A stretch of 64,000 nt of DNA from Marinilabiliales bacterium (GTDB lineage: Bacteria; Bacteroidota; Bacteroidia; Bacteroidales; ML635J-15). Below the pieces are notes generated by a model. It was not told the DNA's origin, ran no database searches, and saw nothing but the letters and a program-made list of their open reading frames with translations. Shown one piece after another: positions 1 through 9,493 of this stretch (positions are counted from its first letter, which is position 1; each line of letters opens with the position of its first letter). The stretch is taken from assembly GCA_002869385.1 (NCBI GenBank), contig PKTB01000004.1, forward strand, positions 1 through 64,000, given 5' to 3'. Both the position numbers and the translations under genes were made by a program.

Positions 1-711
1 AACTACTGTTAGTGTTGCATCTGAAGCGTCAAAACATGATACTTGTAAGTCTGCACTTGCACTTGCCTCTAGTAAATCAGGATTTGCAATCATTACTTCA
101 TTTGTAAGAACTGAACATCCCATCTCATCTATAACTTCTACTGTGTAATTCCCAGCACTTAAGTTTTCAAATACATTTGATAATTGTGGGGTGCCACCAT
201 TTAAGATATAAGTATAAGCGCCTGTTCCACCAGTTGCAACTATTGTTAGTGTTGCATCTGAAGCGTCATAACATGATACTTGTAAGTCTGCACTTGCACT
301 TGCCTCTAGTAAATCAGGATTTGCAATCATTACTTCATTTGTAAGAACTGAACATCCCATTTCATCAACAACTTCTACTGTGTAATTACCAGAACTTAAG
401 TTTTCAAATACATTTGATAATTGTGGTGTGCCACCATTTAAAATATAAGTATAAGCACCTGTTCCGCCAGTTGCAACTACTGTTAATGTTGCATCTGAAG
501 CGTCAAAACATGATACTTGTAAGTCTGCACTTGCACTTGCTGTTAAATCAGAACCAACTACAACTGTAACTTCAACACATTCAGAAATTCCACAATCATT
601 TTGAAAAGCAGCATAATATGTAGTTGTAACATTTGGGGCATCAATTGAAATACTATTTCCAACACCAATTACATTTCCACCACACACATCATCAAACCAA
701 ACCAAACTCTC
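1..711 (-). repeat. Tandem 237-bp repeats (SprB units)
   Basis: The motif beginning aactactgttagtgttgcat recurs at 1, 238 and 475, a spacing of exactly 237 bp (79 codons) with only a few differences between copies. The units code for SprB-type repeats in the adhesin on the minus strand. The array continues past the left edge, so copy number cannot be counted. Confidence 0.85.
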
Positions 712-2028
712 AACAGATTTCATTTCTAATTTTGTTTCAAGTTTCTTATTTGATTCTATATCAAATTTTTGTGATTTTGAGCTAATTAAACTTAGAACAA
801 CTTGTCCAGTATATTCTGCACAAACCTCGTTAGGTGTCGCTATCACTCCAACAGGTATTGTTGGCTCAGGATTTACAGTAACCATTGTATTTGATGAAGA
901 CGGACAAGTATTTGTAACAAAATCATATGTCACTGTATATGTCCCCGGATTACTATTTGTTAAATCAATTTGACCACTTATTGGATCTATAACTAATCCA
1001 GCAGGAGAAGAAGAAAATGAACCACCTTGGACACCTGAAAGAGTAACTTCGGCAATACCACTATTACACAAGAAATCAGGATAATCAATACTTGCTGTTC
1101 CCAAATTTAGAGAAACTTGAATCGGTTCAACAAAATCTCCCAATGAAGCAGTTTCAGATGTTGAAGCTTTTGTTTTAACTAACAATGTACTAACATTTAT
1201 TCCTAAACATGGATCAACTGCACCAAAAAAGTCTGAAATGTTAATTGCTGCTTCAACAAACTGATAAGGAATATATGAGTTACTTCCAAATGCTCCAAAT
1301 GGTGTATTTACACTTATTTAATTCGTAAATGCAAGAGCAGCACCAGCTGGTATTACCTGTTCAACATATTTGTAATCTGTTCCAACTTGAGACCATAAAT
1401 AAAACATTATAGTTGGAGCTGAACCTCCATTATCATACTGTACCGATACGATAAGGTCATTTAACGTTCTCCCACCATGCGGTCCATCTGAAACGAAACC
1501 ACTAACTGGGTCCCTTACTACAGCATTTTGCAAAAACTCAAAATCAATATAACTGGTTCCATTTGTAGTCATTCTATCACTACCTAAAAACAACCACATA
1601 TCATTTGAAGCATCACTTGCCATATGGAACATGACATTATTAATGTCACTTTTTCCAGAAGCTTTTCCACTTGTCCATGACCATGAGTTTGGATCTTCAT
1701 TAAACTTACTAGCTTGGAAAATTAAATCTGTATTAGAGTCATAAGGGTCTACATAAATATGACTCATTAACGGATCTATAGGAGTTCCATCATTATTAAA
1801 AATAAAATCTCCTGTTCCAGGAAGCCCCTCAAACCAGTCACCAGCTCCATCAGTTGGATTATTTGATTCAAGATCTCCATCTATTTCTACACCGCCGTCA
1901 GGTATAATAACAGGTACAACTTGAGACATTACAGAAAGGTTGACAAATAATAATAAGGTAACAAGTAAACCTATGCTTAAACCGTTTCTGATTATTCTTT
2001 TCTTTTTCAGTGGGTATAATGTTTTCAT
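1..2028 (-). pseudogene. SprB-repeat surface adhesin, N-terminal part, with an in-frame stop; runs off the window edge
   Basis: The reading frame starts at 2028 with a signal peptide (residues 1 to about 36, ending near VMSQV) and stays open to base 1 apart from one TAA at 1318-1320 (codon 237). After the stop the same frame continues with a typical secreted-adhesin stretch (PFGAFGSNSYIPYQFVEAA) and an Ig-like region. It then has three near-identical 79-residue SprB-type repeats at the window edge, each with the pattern VSC.DASDATLT.VATGGTGAYTYI. SprB repeats are known from T9SS-secreted gliding adhesins of Bacteroidota. The lost residue is probably Glu (GAA to TAA), because the frame is clean on both sides. 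Substrate and partners are unknown, and the C-terminal sorting domain would lie outside the window. The family call is firm; that the stop is a point change within one gene is likely. Confidence 0.75.
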
Positions 2029-2342
2029 AACTTTTTGTATTTAGACTAATTCTAATTTATTAAAAAGGGTAAAAAAATTTACAAATACTTATTTCTATGT
2101 GTTGATTTTTGTGTTTCCATTGCCCTATTTTTTATATCAAAAGTTAAAACAGCAATATTGTTCAATTGTTTAGTCTAATTATAATTAATTTTCTACAATT
2201 TAAAAACATTTTAGCTATATTGTTGATTTATTGAGCTTTATGATTCTATATTTTTAGAAACTATGCTGCACAACACATTGCAATTCTAAATAAAAAAGGG
2301 CGAGAAAATTTCTCACCCTTTACAAATATATTATATGTGTAT
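2029..2342. other. Intergenic region, AT-rich, 314 bp
   Basis: This gap separates the SprB-repeat adhesin and the lipoprotein gene, both on the minus strand. It holds the terminator of the lipoprotein gene near 2292-2322 and presumably the adhesin promoter. No open frame of note was seen. Confidence 0.5.
2292..2322 (-). terminator. Rho-independent terminator after the lipoprotein gene
   Basis: An imperfect hairpin of about 12 bp (aaagggcgagaaa paired with tttctcaccctt) lies about 20 bp downstream of the lipoprotein stop. On the minus strand it is followed by a run of T (the plus-strand a-run at 2292-2297). Confidence 0.7.
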
Positions 2343-3029
2343 TTATTCTATTACTTCAATATCTACTGTAACGGTCTGATAGATTCCTGCACAAATCGCT
2401 CCTGCAGAAGATGCTTCCTGAGCAGCTGTTTCATGTCTTTTCCTTAAATAAACGGTATTAGTACCTACTGTTAGGTTATCAGTCTGAGTAGCTGGAATAA
2501 CTATAGACGTTGCTCCTGTTGTATTTTGGTAAACACTAATACCATCACCTTCACCTGTACCATTAATATAAGCATAAACTCCCTCTCCACTAACTAAAGC
2601 ATCTCCGGTAAAAAACAACTCATAAGAACTTCCTTTTGTAATAGTATCTAAAGTTTCGGGCAAACCAATTTCTGAAATTGTTGCAGTATTTGTAAATGAA
2701 TTATCATCAAGGTCTGTAAAAATAAATTCTCCGGTTTCAACAAGACCAGTGTATTGCTTTTCATAATATGCAAGCGCATCTTTAAAACCTAAAGGATCGC
2801 CATTAAATGTAACCTGACTAGGATCTGCCAGTTCTAATTTTGTACCAGTTATACTTCCAAAAAAGAAGGAAGCCCTAGCGTAGGTGATATCCGTTGTTTC
2901 GTGATATACAATTTCGTAACTCACGTAAATTCTATCCTGAGTAACATCAGCACTACTTTCTCTTTCACAACCACTTAATAAATATACCAAAGCTGCTGTT
3001 ACTAAACTAATAATTATTGCCTTTTTCAT
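2343..3029 (-). CDS. Predicted lipoprotein of unknown function
   Basis: A 228-residue protein with a hydrophobic signal and a lipobox (LLSGC, Cys at residue 21), so it is probably lipid-anchored after export. The mature part is rich in Thr, Tyr and acidic residues, as in small beta-sandwich or Ig-like surface lipoproteins of Bacteroidota. I do not recognise a specific family. It lies directly upstream of the SprB-repeat adhesin on the same strand but is separated from it by a terminator, so the two are probably separate transcription units. The gene is intact and ends with TAA. Confidence 0.7.
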   Translation of the reverse strand: MKKAIIISLVTAALVYLLSGCERESSADVTQDRIYVSYEIVYHETTDITYARASFFFGSITGTKLELADPSQVTFNGDPLGFKDALAYYEKQYTGLVETGEFIFTDLDDNSFTNTATISEIGLPETLDTITKGSSYELFFTGDALVSGEGVYAYINGTGEGDGISVYQNTTGATSIVIPATQTDNLTVGTNTVYLRKRHETAAQEASSAGAICAGIYQTVTVDIEVIE

Positions 3030-3066
3030 AATTAATTATTTTTTGGTTCAAGCAAATATACGAATT

Positions 3067-3921
3067 TTATCTTTTGCATTTTATAAAACGAAGTTTTTTG
3101 TTAAGGTCTTTAATAACAACATTGTTCTCAAATCCATTTTTTGAGCATAGTTTTAACATTTGATCAGAAAAATTCTCATTTATCTCAAACCATAATTGTC
3201 CACCTTTTTTTAATGAGTATTTTGCTTTTTCTATTATATATCTATAAAACAATAATGGGTCATCATCAGAGACAAATAATGCAAGATTGGGTTCATAATC
3301 TAATACATTTTTATGCATTTGTATTTTCTCAGATTCGGTTACATACGGGGGATTACTAATAATTATGTCAAACCTATCATCTAAAGGCAGGTTCTTTGCT
3401 GACAGTACGTAGTATTGCTCAAAACACACATCAACTTTATGGATATTTGCATTTTTTATTGCAACTCTTAGCGCATCTTTTGAAATATCAACAGCAAAAA
3501 CACTAGCATCAAGAACATTACATTTAACAGATATTGTGATACACCCGGAACCTGTTCCAATATCAAGAATCTTAGGGTTTTTGATATTTGAAGCTTCTTC
3601 AATTATATAATTTACAAGAATCTCTGTTTCCTGTCTGGGAATTAGAACACTCTTATCGACATAAAACTCAAGATCGAAAAACCAAGCTTTGTTTAGAATA
3701 TATTTGACAGGCTCTCCTTCTAATAATCTTTCCTTTTTCTCTTCCAATAAATGTAGACTTGTTTTCCCAATTGAATCATCTTTTTCAATTAAATATTTAG
3801 TTCTTGAAATATTAAGAATCTCTAAAACAAAAAGCTCTGAAATTGAGCTTGCTTCATGTTCATTATAAAGGCCTTGAAGTTCACCTTTTAACTGCTTTAT
3901 ATAAGAGTTTAATGTTATCAC
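3067..3921 (-). CDS. prmC: Peptide chain release factor N5-glutamine methyltransferase
   Basis: PrmC methylates the glutamine of the GGQ motif in release factors 1 and 2, using S-adenosylmethionine, in the cytoplasm. The 284-residue protein has the usual length and the diagnostic features: an N-terminal helical domain (residues 1 to about 90), the SAM-binding motif DIGTGSGCI near residue 120 and the catalytic NPPYV motif near residue 190. It follows tsaC on the same strand about 110 bp downstream. The gene is intact. PrmC acts on the termination machinery, which is of interest given the many in-frame stops nearby, but nothing in its sequence looks unusual. Confidence 0.93.
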   Translation of the reverse strand: MITLNSYIKQLKGELQGLYNEHEASSISELFVLEILNISRTKYLIEKDDSIGKTSLHLLEEKKERLLEGEPVKYILNKAWFFDLEFYVDKSVLIPRQETEILVNYIIEEASNIKNPKILDIGTGSGCITISVKCNVLDASVFAVDISKDALRVAIKNANIHKVDVCFEQYYVLSAKNLPLDDRFDIIISNPPYVTESEKIQMHKNVLDYEPNLALFVSDDDPLLFYRYIIEKAKYSLKKGGQLWFEINENFSDQMLKLCSKNGFENNVVIKDLNKKLRFIKCKR

Positions 3922-3985
3922 AAGATTTTTGGCACTGTATTTGATTTTGACTAAACGGTAACTTTTTGAAAATGTCTGAATTTTT

Positions 3986-4017
3986 CTCCGGTAATCACTC
4001 CCAACTGATTGCCGGAG
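3986..4017. repeat. Inverted repeat between tsaC and prmC
   Basis: An 11-bp stem (ctccggtaatc with gattgccggag, one mismatch) and a 10-nt loop lie just after the tsaC stop. The T-run follows it on the plus strand only, whereas both neighbouring genes are on the minus strand. A role as terminator for tsaC is therefore doubtful; it may be an mRNA-stabilising hairpin or a terminator for antisense transcription. Confidence 0.5.
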
Positions 4018-4029
4018 TTTTCTTTATGC

Positions 4030-4590
4030 TTATCTTATAACATCTATTTTCCCAGATTTATGAACTTTAATAATATCAGAGCTTTTAGCCGGACTAAACT
4101 CATTAAGTTTATATGGAACAATATAATCAACAGCCATTTTTATCTCATTAGAAACATCAAAAAATCCCAGAGGACTTTTTTGTCCGGCAATATTTGCTGA
4201 TGTTGACACAATTGGTTTGCCATGAGCAGTAACCAAGGCTTGACACAAATCACATTGCGCAATTCGAATGCCAATTGATCCATCTGGTGCAATAAGGTTT
4301 GATGCAAGGTTTTTTGCTTTCGGATAAATAATAGTTAAGGGTCTGCTTGCTGCTTCAATTAATTGATAAGCGACATCCGGAATATACTCAACATAATCCT
4401 CAAGCATTTCTACACTATTCACCAATACCAACATACTTTTAGTTTCCGACCTTTGTTTAATGCCATAAATTGTAGATATTGCCATTTCATCCTGAGGATC
4501 ACATCCTAATCCCCAGATAGTATCTGTCGGATATAATATTACACCCGATTTGCTTAAGACCTTAATTGTTTCATTAATTATCTCCTTCAT
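4030..4590 (-). CDS. tsaC: L-threonylcarbamoyladenylate synthase (Sua5/YciO/YrdC family)
   Basis: The product condenses threonine, bicarbonate and ATP to threonylcarbamoyl-AMP, the first step of t6A37 tRNA modification. The 186-residue protein starts with the family pattern ILYPTDTIWGLGCDP (residues 18-32), followed by KQRSETKSM and the STSANIAG motif near residue 130. It lacks the extra Sua5 C-terminal domain, so it is the short TsaC form. Its ATG overlaps the TGA stop of the upstream glycosyltransferase (4587-4590), implying translational coupling. The gene is intact. Confidence 0.9.
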   Translation of the reverse strand: MKEIINETIKVLSKSGVILYPTDTIWGLGCDPQDEMAISTIYGIKQRSETKSMLVLVNSVEMLEDYVEYIPDVAYQLIEAASRPLTIIYPKAKNLASNLIAPDGSIGIRIAQCDLCQALVTAHGKPIVSTSANIAGQKSPLGFFDVSNEIKMAVDYIVPYKLNEFSPAKSSDIIKVHKSGKIDVIR

Positions 4591-5696
4591 AAGCTCTTAT
4601 ATACTTGCATCATATTTTTAGTAACAATTTCTTTATTAAAAAGTTCTGCTCTTTTATATCCGGATTTAATCAGCGATTTTGCTAAATCATTGCTTTCCAA
4701 AACAGATTTCAAAGCAATTCCAATACTCTTCGAGTTCAATGCTTCAACCAGAATTGCGGCATCTCCTGCAATCTCAGAAGGACTTCCCTGATCAGAAGTA
4801 ATTACAGGAGTCCCTGAGTTAAACGCTTCAATAATTGGAATTCCAAACCCCTCATATAATGAAGGGTAAATAAACGCACTACTTTTTTGATATATAGCAG
4901 GCAATTCTTCGTTGCTAACTTTTGGTAAAAATATTACCTTATTACCTAGATTATGAGAATCAATATAGTCTTTCACCTCATTATAATAAGGTGTCTTACG
5001 TCCTACAACAACCAAAGTAGTATCCAAATTAAAATAATAAATAGCCTTTACAATATTTAGAAGATTCTTCCTATTTTCAATTGTTCCTACATTTAAAATG
5101 TATTGTTCAGGTAGTTTATATTTCTTAACAATCTGTGCTAGGTTTTCTTTAGAAGCTTTTTTCTTAAAAATATCATTACAAGATTGATAAACTACTTCTA
5201 TTTTATTCTCTTTTACCTTAAAATGTTTTATTATATCCTTTTTTGTATGCTCACTTGTAGCAATTATTTTATCTGCAGACCCACATGCATTCGAAAACTT
5301 TTTTAAATAAATTTTACGATCAATAAAAGGATATAATGATGGTATTTCTAGAAAAATCAAATCATGTATTGTTACTACTTTTTTTACATTTGATTTATTG
5401 ATGCTAAATGGAAGTTCATTGCTCAAACCATGGTAAATGTCCAATTTAGCACTAATAATATCTTTCGTAATTGAAAACGAGCGCCAATAAGATTTACCGG
5501 CTTTTGAAGATGATGATGAACATATTAAATTCTTAGTATAGTTATCTTCCAGCAAGTCTGTTTCGCCTACCGTAGTAAATAAAACATAGTCATTTTCAGG
5601 AAATTGTTGATGCAAACCACGAATCAGATCCCGGCTATAATTTCCTAGTCCGCTTTTGTTTTTAAAAGCCCTTTTTGCATCAAATCCAATTCTCAT
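4587..5696 (-). CDS. Glycosyltransferase, GT4 family
   Basis: A 369-residue GT-B glycosyltransferase. It has the N-terminal motif GFDAKRAF..KSGLGNYSRD, the central TIHDLIFLEIPSLYP stretch, and the nucleotide-sugar domain with LNVGTIENRKNL, YPSLYEGFGIPIIEA and a TPVIT segment, as in group 1 (GT4) enzymes. GT4 members transfer sugars with retention of configuration and often build O-antigen or exopolysaccharide. The substrate cannot be told from the sequence. It lies 2 bp downstream of dapD and overlaps tsaC, so dapD, this gene and tsaC look like one operon. It ends in a genuine TGA, showing that TGA is used as a normal stop here. Confidence 0.88.
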   Translation of the reverse strand: MRIGFDAKRAFKNKSGLGNYSRDLIRGLHQQFPENDYVLFTTVGETDLLEDNYTKNLICSSSSSKAGKSYWRSFSITKDIISAKLDIYHGLSNELPFSINKSNVKKVVTIHDLIFLEIPSLYPFIDRKIYLKKFSNACGSADKIIATSEHTKKDIIKHFKVKENKIEVVYQSCNDIFKKKASKENLAQIVKKYKLPEQYILNVGTIENRKNLLNIVKAIYYFNLDTTLVVVGRKTPYYNEVKDYIDSHNLGNKVIFLPKVSNEELPAIYQKSSAFIYPSLYEGFGIPIIEAFNSGTPVITSDQGSPSEIAGDAAILVEALNSKSIGIALKSVLESNDLAKSLIKSGYKRAELFNKEIVTKNMMQVYKSL

Positions 5697-5698
5697 AA

Positions 5699-6517
5699 TT
5701 ATACACTTACCTCATTATCTCTTAATGCATCATTAAGAGATGTTTTTTTATCTGTTGATTCTTTTCTTTTACCAATTATTAACGCACAAGGAACATTATA
5801 TTCTCCTGCTGGAAAGGTCTTTGGAATAGTTCCTGGAATAACTACAGATCTTTCAGGGACATATCCTTTATATTCAATAACTTCATTTCCAGAGACATCA
5901 AATATTTTTGTTGATCCGGTAATAACAACATTAGCTCCGAGTACAGCTTCTTTTCCAATATGCACACCTTCTACGATTATGCATCTTGAACCAATAAAAC
6001 AATTATCTTCAATTATTACAGGTGCAGCCTGAACTGGTTCCAATACTCCACAAATGCCCACTCCGCCCGAAAGGTGTACGTGCTCACCAATCTGTGCACA
6101 AGAACCCACTGTTGCCCAGGTATCAACCATGGTTCCTGATCCGACATGTGCACCAATATTTACATAAGAAGGCATCATTATAACACCAGGAGATAAATAC
6201 GCCCCATATCTAGCAACAGCATGAGGAACAACTCTAACACCTAATTTATCATAATTAGATTTTAATGGAATTTTATCATGATATTCAAACATACCGACTT
6301 CAAGCTTTTCCATCTTTTGAATAGGAAAATAAAGAATTACTGCTTTTTTTACCCAGTCATTAACCTTCCATTTATCACCAACAGGTTCCGCAACACGCAC
6401 TTCTCCTTTATCAAGCAAATCAATTACTTTACGAATAGTATCGACAGTATTTCCTTCCTTTAATAGCTCTCTGTTTTCCCAGTCATTTTCAATAATCTTC
6501 TTGTAAGCTTCAATCAT
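5699..6517 (-). CDS. dapD: 2,3,4,5-tetrahydropyridine-2,6-dicarboxylate N-succinyltransferase
   Basis: DapD uses succinyl-CoA to succinylate tetrahydrodipicolinate in the lysine and diaminopimelate pathway. The 272-residue protein has the family's normal length, an N-terminal helical domain and a left-handed beta-helix of hexapeptide repeats (about residues 95-215) with GTMVDTWATVGSCAQIG. One residue is odd: the usual GVGIGGVLEP reads GVGICGVLEP, with Cys156 encoded by TGT at 6050-6052. A single G-to-T change from GGT explains it, matching the transversion pattern seen elsewhere in the window. The gene is otherwise intact and heads the dapD, GT4, tsaC group. Confidence 0.94.
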   Translation of the reverse strand: MIEAYKKIIENDWENRELLKEGNTVDTIRKVIDLLDKGEVRVAEPVGDKWKVNDWVKKAVILYFPIQKMEKLEVGMFEYHDKIPLKSNYDKLGVRVVPHAVARYGAYLSPGVIMMPSYVNIGAHVGSGTMVDTWATVGSCAQIGEHVHLSGGVGICGVLEPVQAAPVIIEDNCFIGSRCIIVEGVHIGKEAVLGANVVITGSTKIFDVSGNEVIEYKGYVPERSVVIPGTIPKTFPAGEYNVPCALIIGKRKESTDKKTSLNDALRDNEVSV

Positions 6518-6536
6518 AACATAATGTTTTAACCTT

Positions 6537-6544
6537 CAAAATTA
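6537..6544 (-). promoter_or_regulatory. Candidate -7 box (TAnnTTTG) upstream of dapD
   Basis: The minus strand reads TAATTTTG about 20 bp before the dapD start, matching the Bacteroidota -7 consensus. No clear -33 TTG partner was found at the right distance, so support is partial. Confidence 0.35.
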
Positions 6545-6654
6545 GCAAATAGATTTTACCTGAAAGAATATTATACCTGAAATATGCAATAGAAAATTCA
6601 TTCAACTTAAAAATCACAATTATTTACTATATTCGCATATCTAAAACTATTATT

Positions 6655-7116
6655 ATGAGCAATTTTGAGATTGGAAGATATTTCGAAGATTTTAAAGAAG
6701 GTGAAGTAATTGAACACGCTACTTCAAAAACAATTTTTGAAAGTGATAATAATTTGTTTTCATTACTGACAATGAACCACCATCCTGTGCATACCAATAT
6801 TGATTATGCAGCAAAACAACAACATGGTAAGATTTTGGTCGTTGGTCCATTAGTTTTTAGTGTTGCTGTTGGGATAACCGTCCCAGACATTAGCGGTAAG
6901 GCAATTGCAAATTTAATGTATGAAAACATTGATCATGTTGCACCTGTATTTATCAATGATACAATCTATGTAAAAACAAAAGTTCTTGAATGCAGAGAGT
7001 CTAAATCAAAAAATAATAGGGGGATTGTTTACGTTGAATCAATTGCTCTAAACCAACACAAAGAAGTTATTATTAAGTTCAGACGTAAAGTTCTGATAAA
7101 AAAACGAAATGCATAA
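6655..7116 (+). CDS. MaoC-like (R)-enoyl-CoA hydratase
   Basis: A 153-residue single hot-dog-fold hydratase. The stretch LLTMNHHPVHTN (about residues 38-49) resembles MaoC-type hydratases acting on short branched acyl-CoAs (mesaconyl-CoA or itaconyl-CoA hydratases), as does the following QHGKILVVGPLVFS. It is 14 bp upstream of a CitE-family lyase, and that pairing is known from itaconate degradation (Ich with Ccl) and from methylmalyl-CoA chemistry. A role in hydrating an unsaturated C5-acyl-CoA that the lyase then cleaves is inferred. No CoA-transferase is present in the window, so the pathway is unproven. Confidence 0.8.
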   Translation: MSNFEIGRYFEDFKEGEVIEHATSKTIFESDNNLFSLLTMNHHPVHTNIDYAAKQQHGKILVVGPLVFSVAVGITVPDISGKAIANLMYENIDHVAPVFINDTIYVKTKVLECRESKSKNNRGIVYVESIALNQHKEVIIKFRRKVLIKKRNA

Positions 7117-7130
7117 ATAAAGTATCGAAA

Positions 7131-8021
7131 ATGGAAAAACTAATGAGAAGCCTGATGTTTGTTCCGGCACATAACGAGAAACTGATGAATTCTGCCTCAC
7201 GTTTTGACGCTGATGTTCTTCTATTAGATATCGAAGATTCTGTCCAGCCTGTTGAAAACAAACAAACTGCAAGGGATAATATTATCAAATATGTCAGTTC
7301 AGGAAAATTCAAAGATTATTTGGTTTATCCAAGAATAAATGACAGAGAAAGCGGGCAATTACTCAAAGATGTATACCAATTAAGCATTCCTGGAATTGCC
7401 GGGTTTATGTATCCAAAAGCAAAAAATGGAGATGATATTTATTTCATTGATAAGCTTTTGGAAACAATTGAATATGAGAAAAATATTGAAAAAGGAACTT
7501 TTAAAATAATTCCCCTAATTGAAACCACAGCTGCAGTTTTAAATGCACAGGATATTTGCAAGGCATCTGATAGAGTTGTTGCTATTGCTTTTGGTTGTGA
7601 AGACTTCGTTACAGACCTTCAAGGAATTCATGACGATGAACACATAAGCATATTCTCTCCACGTGCTCTAATAGCGATGGCGGCAAGAGCAACTGGTGTA
7701 ATTCCAATAGACACTGTTCACATTAAAGTTCATGATCTTGAAGACCTAGAAATAAACCTTAAACTTGCTAAAAAACTTGGTTTTGAAGGAATGATGGTAC
7801 TTAATCCAAAAGAATTAAACCTTGTACATCAATATTTCTCTCCTACAGAACAAGAAGTTCAAGATGCTCAAGAAATGCTTGAAATGTATGAAGAATCACA
7901 AGCCGAAGGAAAAGGTGTTGCTGTTAAAAACGGGAAATTTATCGGCCCTCCAATGGTAAGACTGGCAAAAGATGTTCTTCGAAAACATAATATGATAGAG
8001 AGAAAGTCTACGAGTGATTAA
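7131..8021 (+). CDS. CitE-family CoA ester lyase (HpcH/HpaI aldolase superfamily)
   Basis: A 296-residue TIM-barrel lyase. It opens with RSLMFVPAHNEK and DADVLLLDIEDSV (the acidic metal-binding region), then has PLIETTAAVLNAQDI and IAFGCEDF, as in citrate lyase beta-like, malyl-CoA and citramalyl-CoA lyases. Such enzymes split a 3-hydroxyacyl-CoA into acetyl-CoA and a 2-oxo acid with Mg2+. No other citrate lyase subunits are adjacent, so a free CoA-ester lyase, perhaps for citramalyl-CoA or methylmalyl-CoA, is more likely than citrate lyase. It is co-transcribed with the MaoC-like hydratase. Confidence 0.87.
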   Translation: MEKLMRSLMFVPAHNEKLMNSASRFDADVLLLDIEDSVQPVENKQTARDNIIKYVSSGKFKDYLVYPRINDRESGQLLKDVYQLSIPGIAGFMYPKAKNGDDIYFIDKLLETIEYEKNIEKGTFKIIPLIETTAAVLNAQDICKASDRVVAIAFGCEDFVTDLQGIHDDEHISIFSPRALIAMAARATGVIPIDTVHIKVHDLEDLEINLKLAKKLGFEGMMVLNPKELNLVHQYFSPTEQEVQDAQEMLEMYEESQAEGKGVAVKNGKFIGPPMVRLAKDVLRKHNMIERKSTSD

Positions 8022-8143
8022 TTTCTCACCTTTTCTCACCTGCTACGCAACTTAAAGTTTAACAGTAAGTTCTAGCAACGCATAGCGAACTTTTTTTACT
8101 AAACTCTTCTGAGGCGCCGCTTAACTAGTCCATGAAATAAAAA

Positions 8144-9397
8144 TCATTTCGAACTATTGTTAGATATTGAGAAAAGGTTTCTCACCCTTTGTAGCACAGG
8201 TGGGTGTGAGTATGAAATAAACACAACTAAAGGATGTGGAGTTAAATTACTCATATTATGCGAACTCAGTTTTTTAAGTGCAGATACTAAACTCTCTGCT
8301 AAATCGTATTTTGCAGCAAAATTATCTGCCTGAAACTCGGCTTTACGACTAAAAATTGATGATATTACTCCAAGTGCAGAGGACAAAGTGCTGTATATAA
8401 TTCCAAAAGCAATCAATGCAATATGAAAACTGGCTGACTCAACACCTAAAGCTTGTGATAAAGGATCACTACAGGCAAATAATCCAAAAATAAATAATGT
8501 TACTCCTGTTTCGATGATGGAAGCAAAAAGATTTTTATAAATATGTTTATGCTTATAATGCCCTATCTCATGTGCTAAAACTGCAACAATTTCATCTGTT
8601 GTCATTTCATTAATTAATGTATCATAAAGTACAATTCTCTTTTTAGGACCTAAACCACTAAAGTATGCATTTGCTTTTGTAGACCTTTTTGAGCCATCAA
8701 TTACAAATATTTTATCAATATTAAACCCCGCCTTTTTTCCAAATTCCAATATAGATGTTCGCAACTCACCATCTTCAAGAGGTGTTTGTTTATTAAACAA
8801 TGGGACAATAAGAACGGAATAAAACATATTCATAAAAACAGAAAAACCAACAACTAATATCCAAGCATATAACCAAAAATAATCCGGATTTAATTCATAA
8901 AACCAAATTATCAAAGATAAAATACCACCACCTATTATTCCCATTAAAAGCCATGATTTAATTTTATCTAAAACATAGGTTTTTGGGGTTGTTTTATTAA
9001 ATCCATATTTGTTTTCAATAACAAATGTATCATATATCGCAAAAGGCATTGATAAAACATCCATTGCGAGAAAAATAATAGCAAAAAATAACAATGTCTT
9101 TAAAATATAATGTCCTGAAATCCTTCCGGCTAGCTGGTCAACAATTGCAAATCCGTCAAACAATAGCATTAATACAATAAGCAAAAAACTAAAAATTGAT
9201 GTTAAAATACCAAATCTGTAGTTTTCAGTTTTATACTCCTGTTGTTTTTTGTATTTATCAAAATCATATACATCCTTTAACTCTTCCGGAATTGGTTTAT
9301 TAAACCACGATGCATTAAGAAAACTCAATATTTGATCCGAGAAAAATCCAAATACTGTTATCGAAAAGATTACTATAAAAATTATTTCTGAACTCAT
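8144..9397 (-). CDS. M48-family zinc metalloprotease (Ste24/CAAX prenyl protease-like)
   Basis: An integral-membrane protease of about 417 residues. The start is taken at the internal Met at 9397 (MSSEIIF...) rather than the first ATG at 9427, because the extra ten residues look unlike the family. Several transmembrane segments precede the soluble domain. The zinc site AVLAHEIGHYKHKH carries the HExxH motif, with DGSKRSTKANAYF upstream of it and the later glutamate in SRKAEFQADNFA as the likely third ligand. It resembles Ste24-type proteases involved in membrane protein quality control. It ends with TGA and the frame closes quickly afterwards, so this stop is genuine. Confidence 0.88.
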   Translation of the reverse strand: MSSEIIFIVIFSITVFGFFSDQILSFLNASWFNKPIPEELKDVYDFDKYKKQQEYKTENYRFGILTSIFSFLLIVLMLLFDGFAIVDQLAGRISGHYILKTLLFFAIIFLAMDVLSMPFAIYDTFVIENKYGFNKTTPKTYVLDKIKSWLLMGIIGGGILSLIIWFYELNPDYFWLYAWILVVGFSVFMNMFYSVLIVPLFNKQTPLEDGELRTSILEFGKKAGFNIDKIFVIDGSKRSTKANAYFSGLGPKKRIVLYDTLINEMTTDEIVAVLAHEIGHYKHKHIYKNLFASIIETGVTLFIFGLFACSDPLSQALGVESASFHIALIAFGIIYSTLSSALGVISSIFSRKAEFQADNFAAKYDLAESLVSALKKLSSHNMSNLTPHPLVVFISYSHPPVLQRVRNLFSISNNSSK

Positions 9398-9481
9398 AGC
9401 AACAAAAGTACAAATAATGAACTTCATATTTACAATAATTTACATGTAAATTAGTTTGATAAAATGTATTGCTTTTTTTAT

Positions 9482-9489
9482 TAGTTTTG
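9482..9489 (+). promoter_or_regulatory. Candidate -7 box (TAGTTTTG) immediately before the barrel protein gene
   Basis: TAGTTTTG matches TAnnTTTG, and only four bases separate it from the ATG at 9494. A TTTG at 9455-9458 could serve as the -33 element with a somewhat long spacer. If real, the transcript would begin at or next to the start codon (leaderless). Confidence 0.4.
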
Positions 9490-9493
9490 CAAA

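Noticed and set aside
1..711. CRISPR array
   Set aside because: The regular 237-bp repeats are coding and far longer than CRISPR repeats; there are no spacers or cas genes anywhere in the window.
7048..7312. Minus-strand ORFs overlapping the MaoC and CitE-like genes
   Set aside because: Both lie inside well-supported plus-strand genes and encode no recognisable protein.
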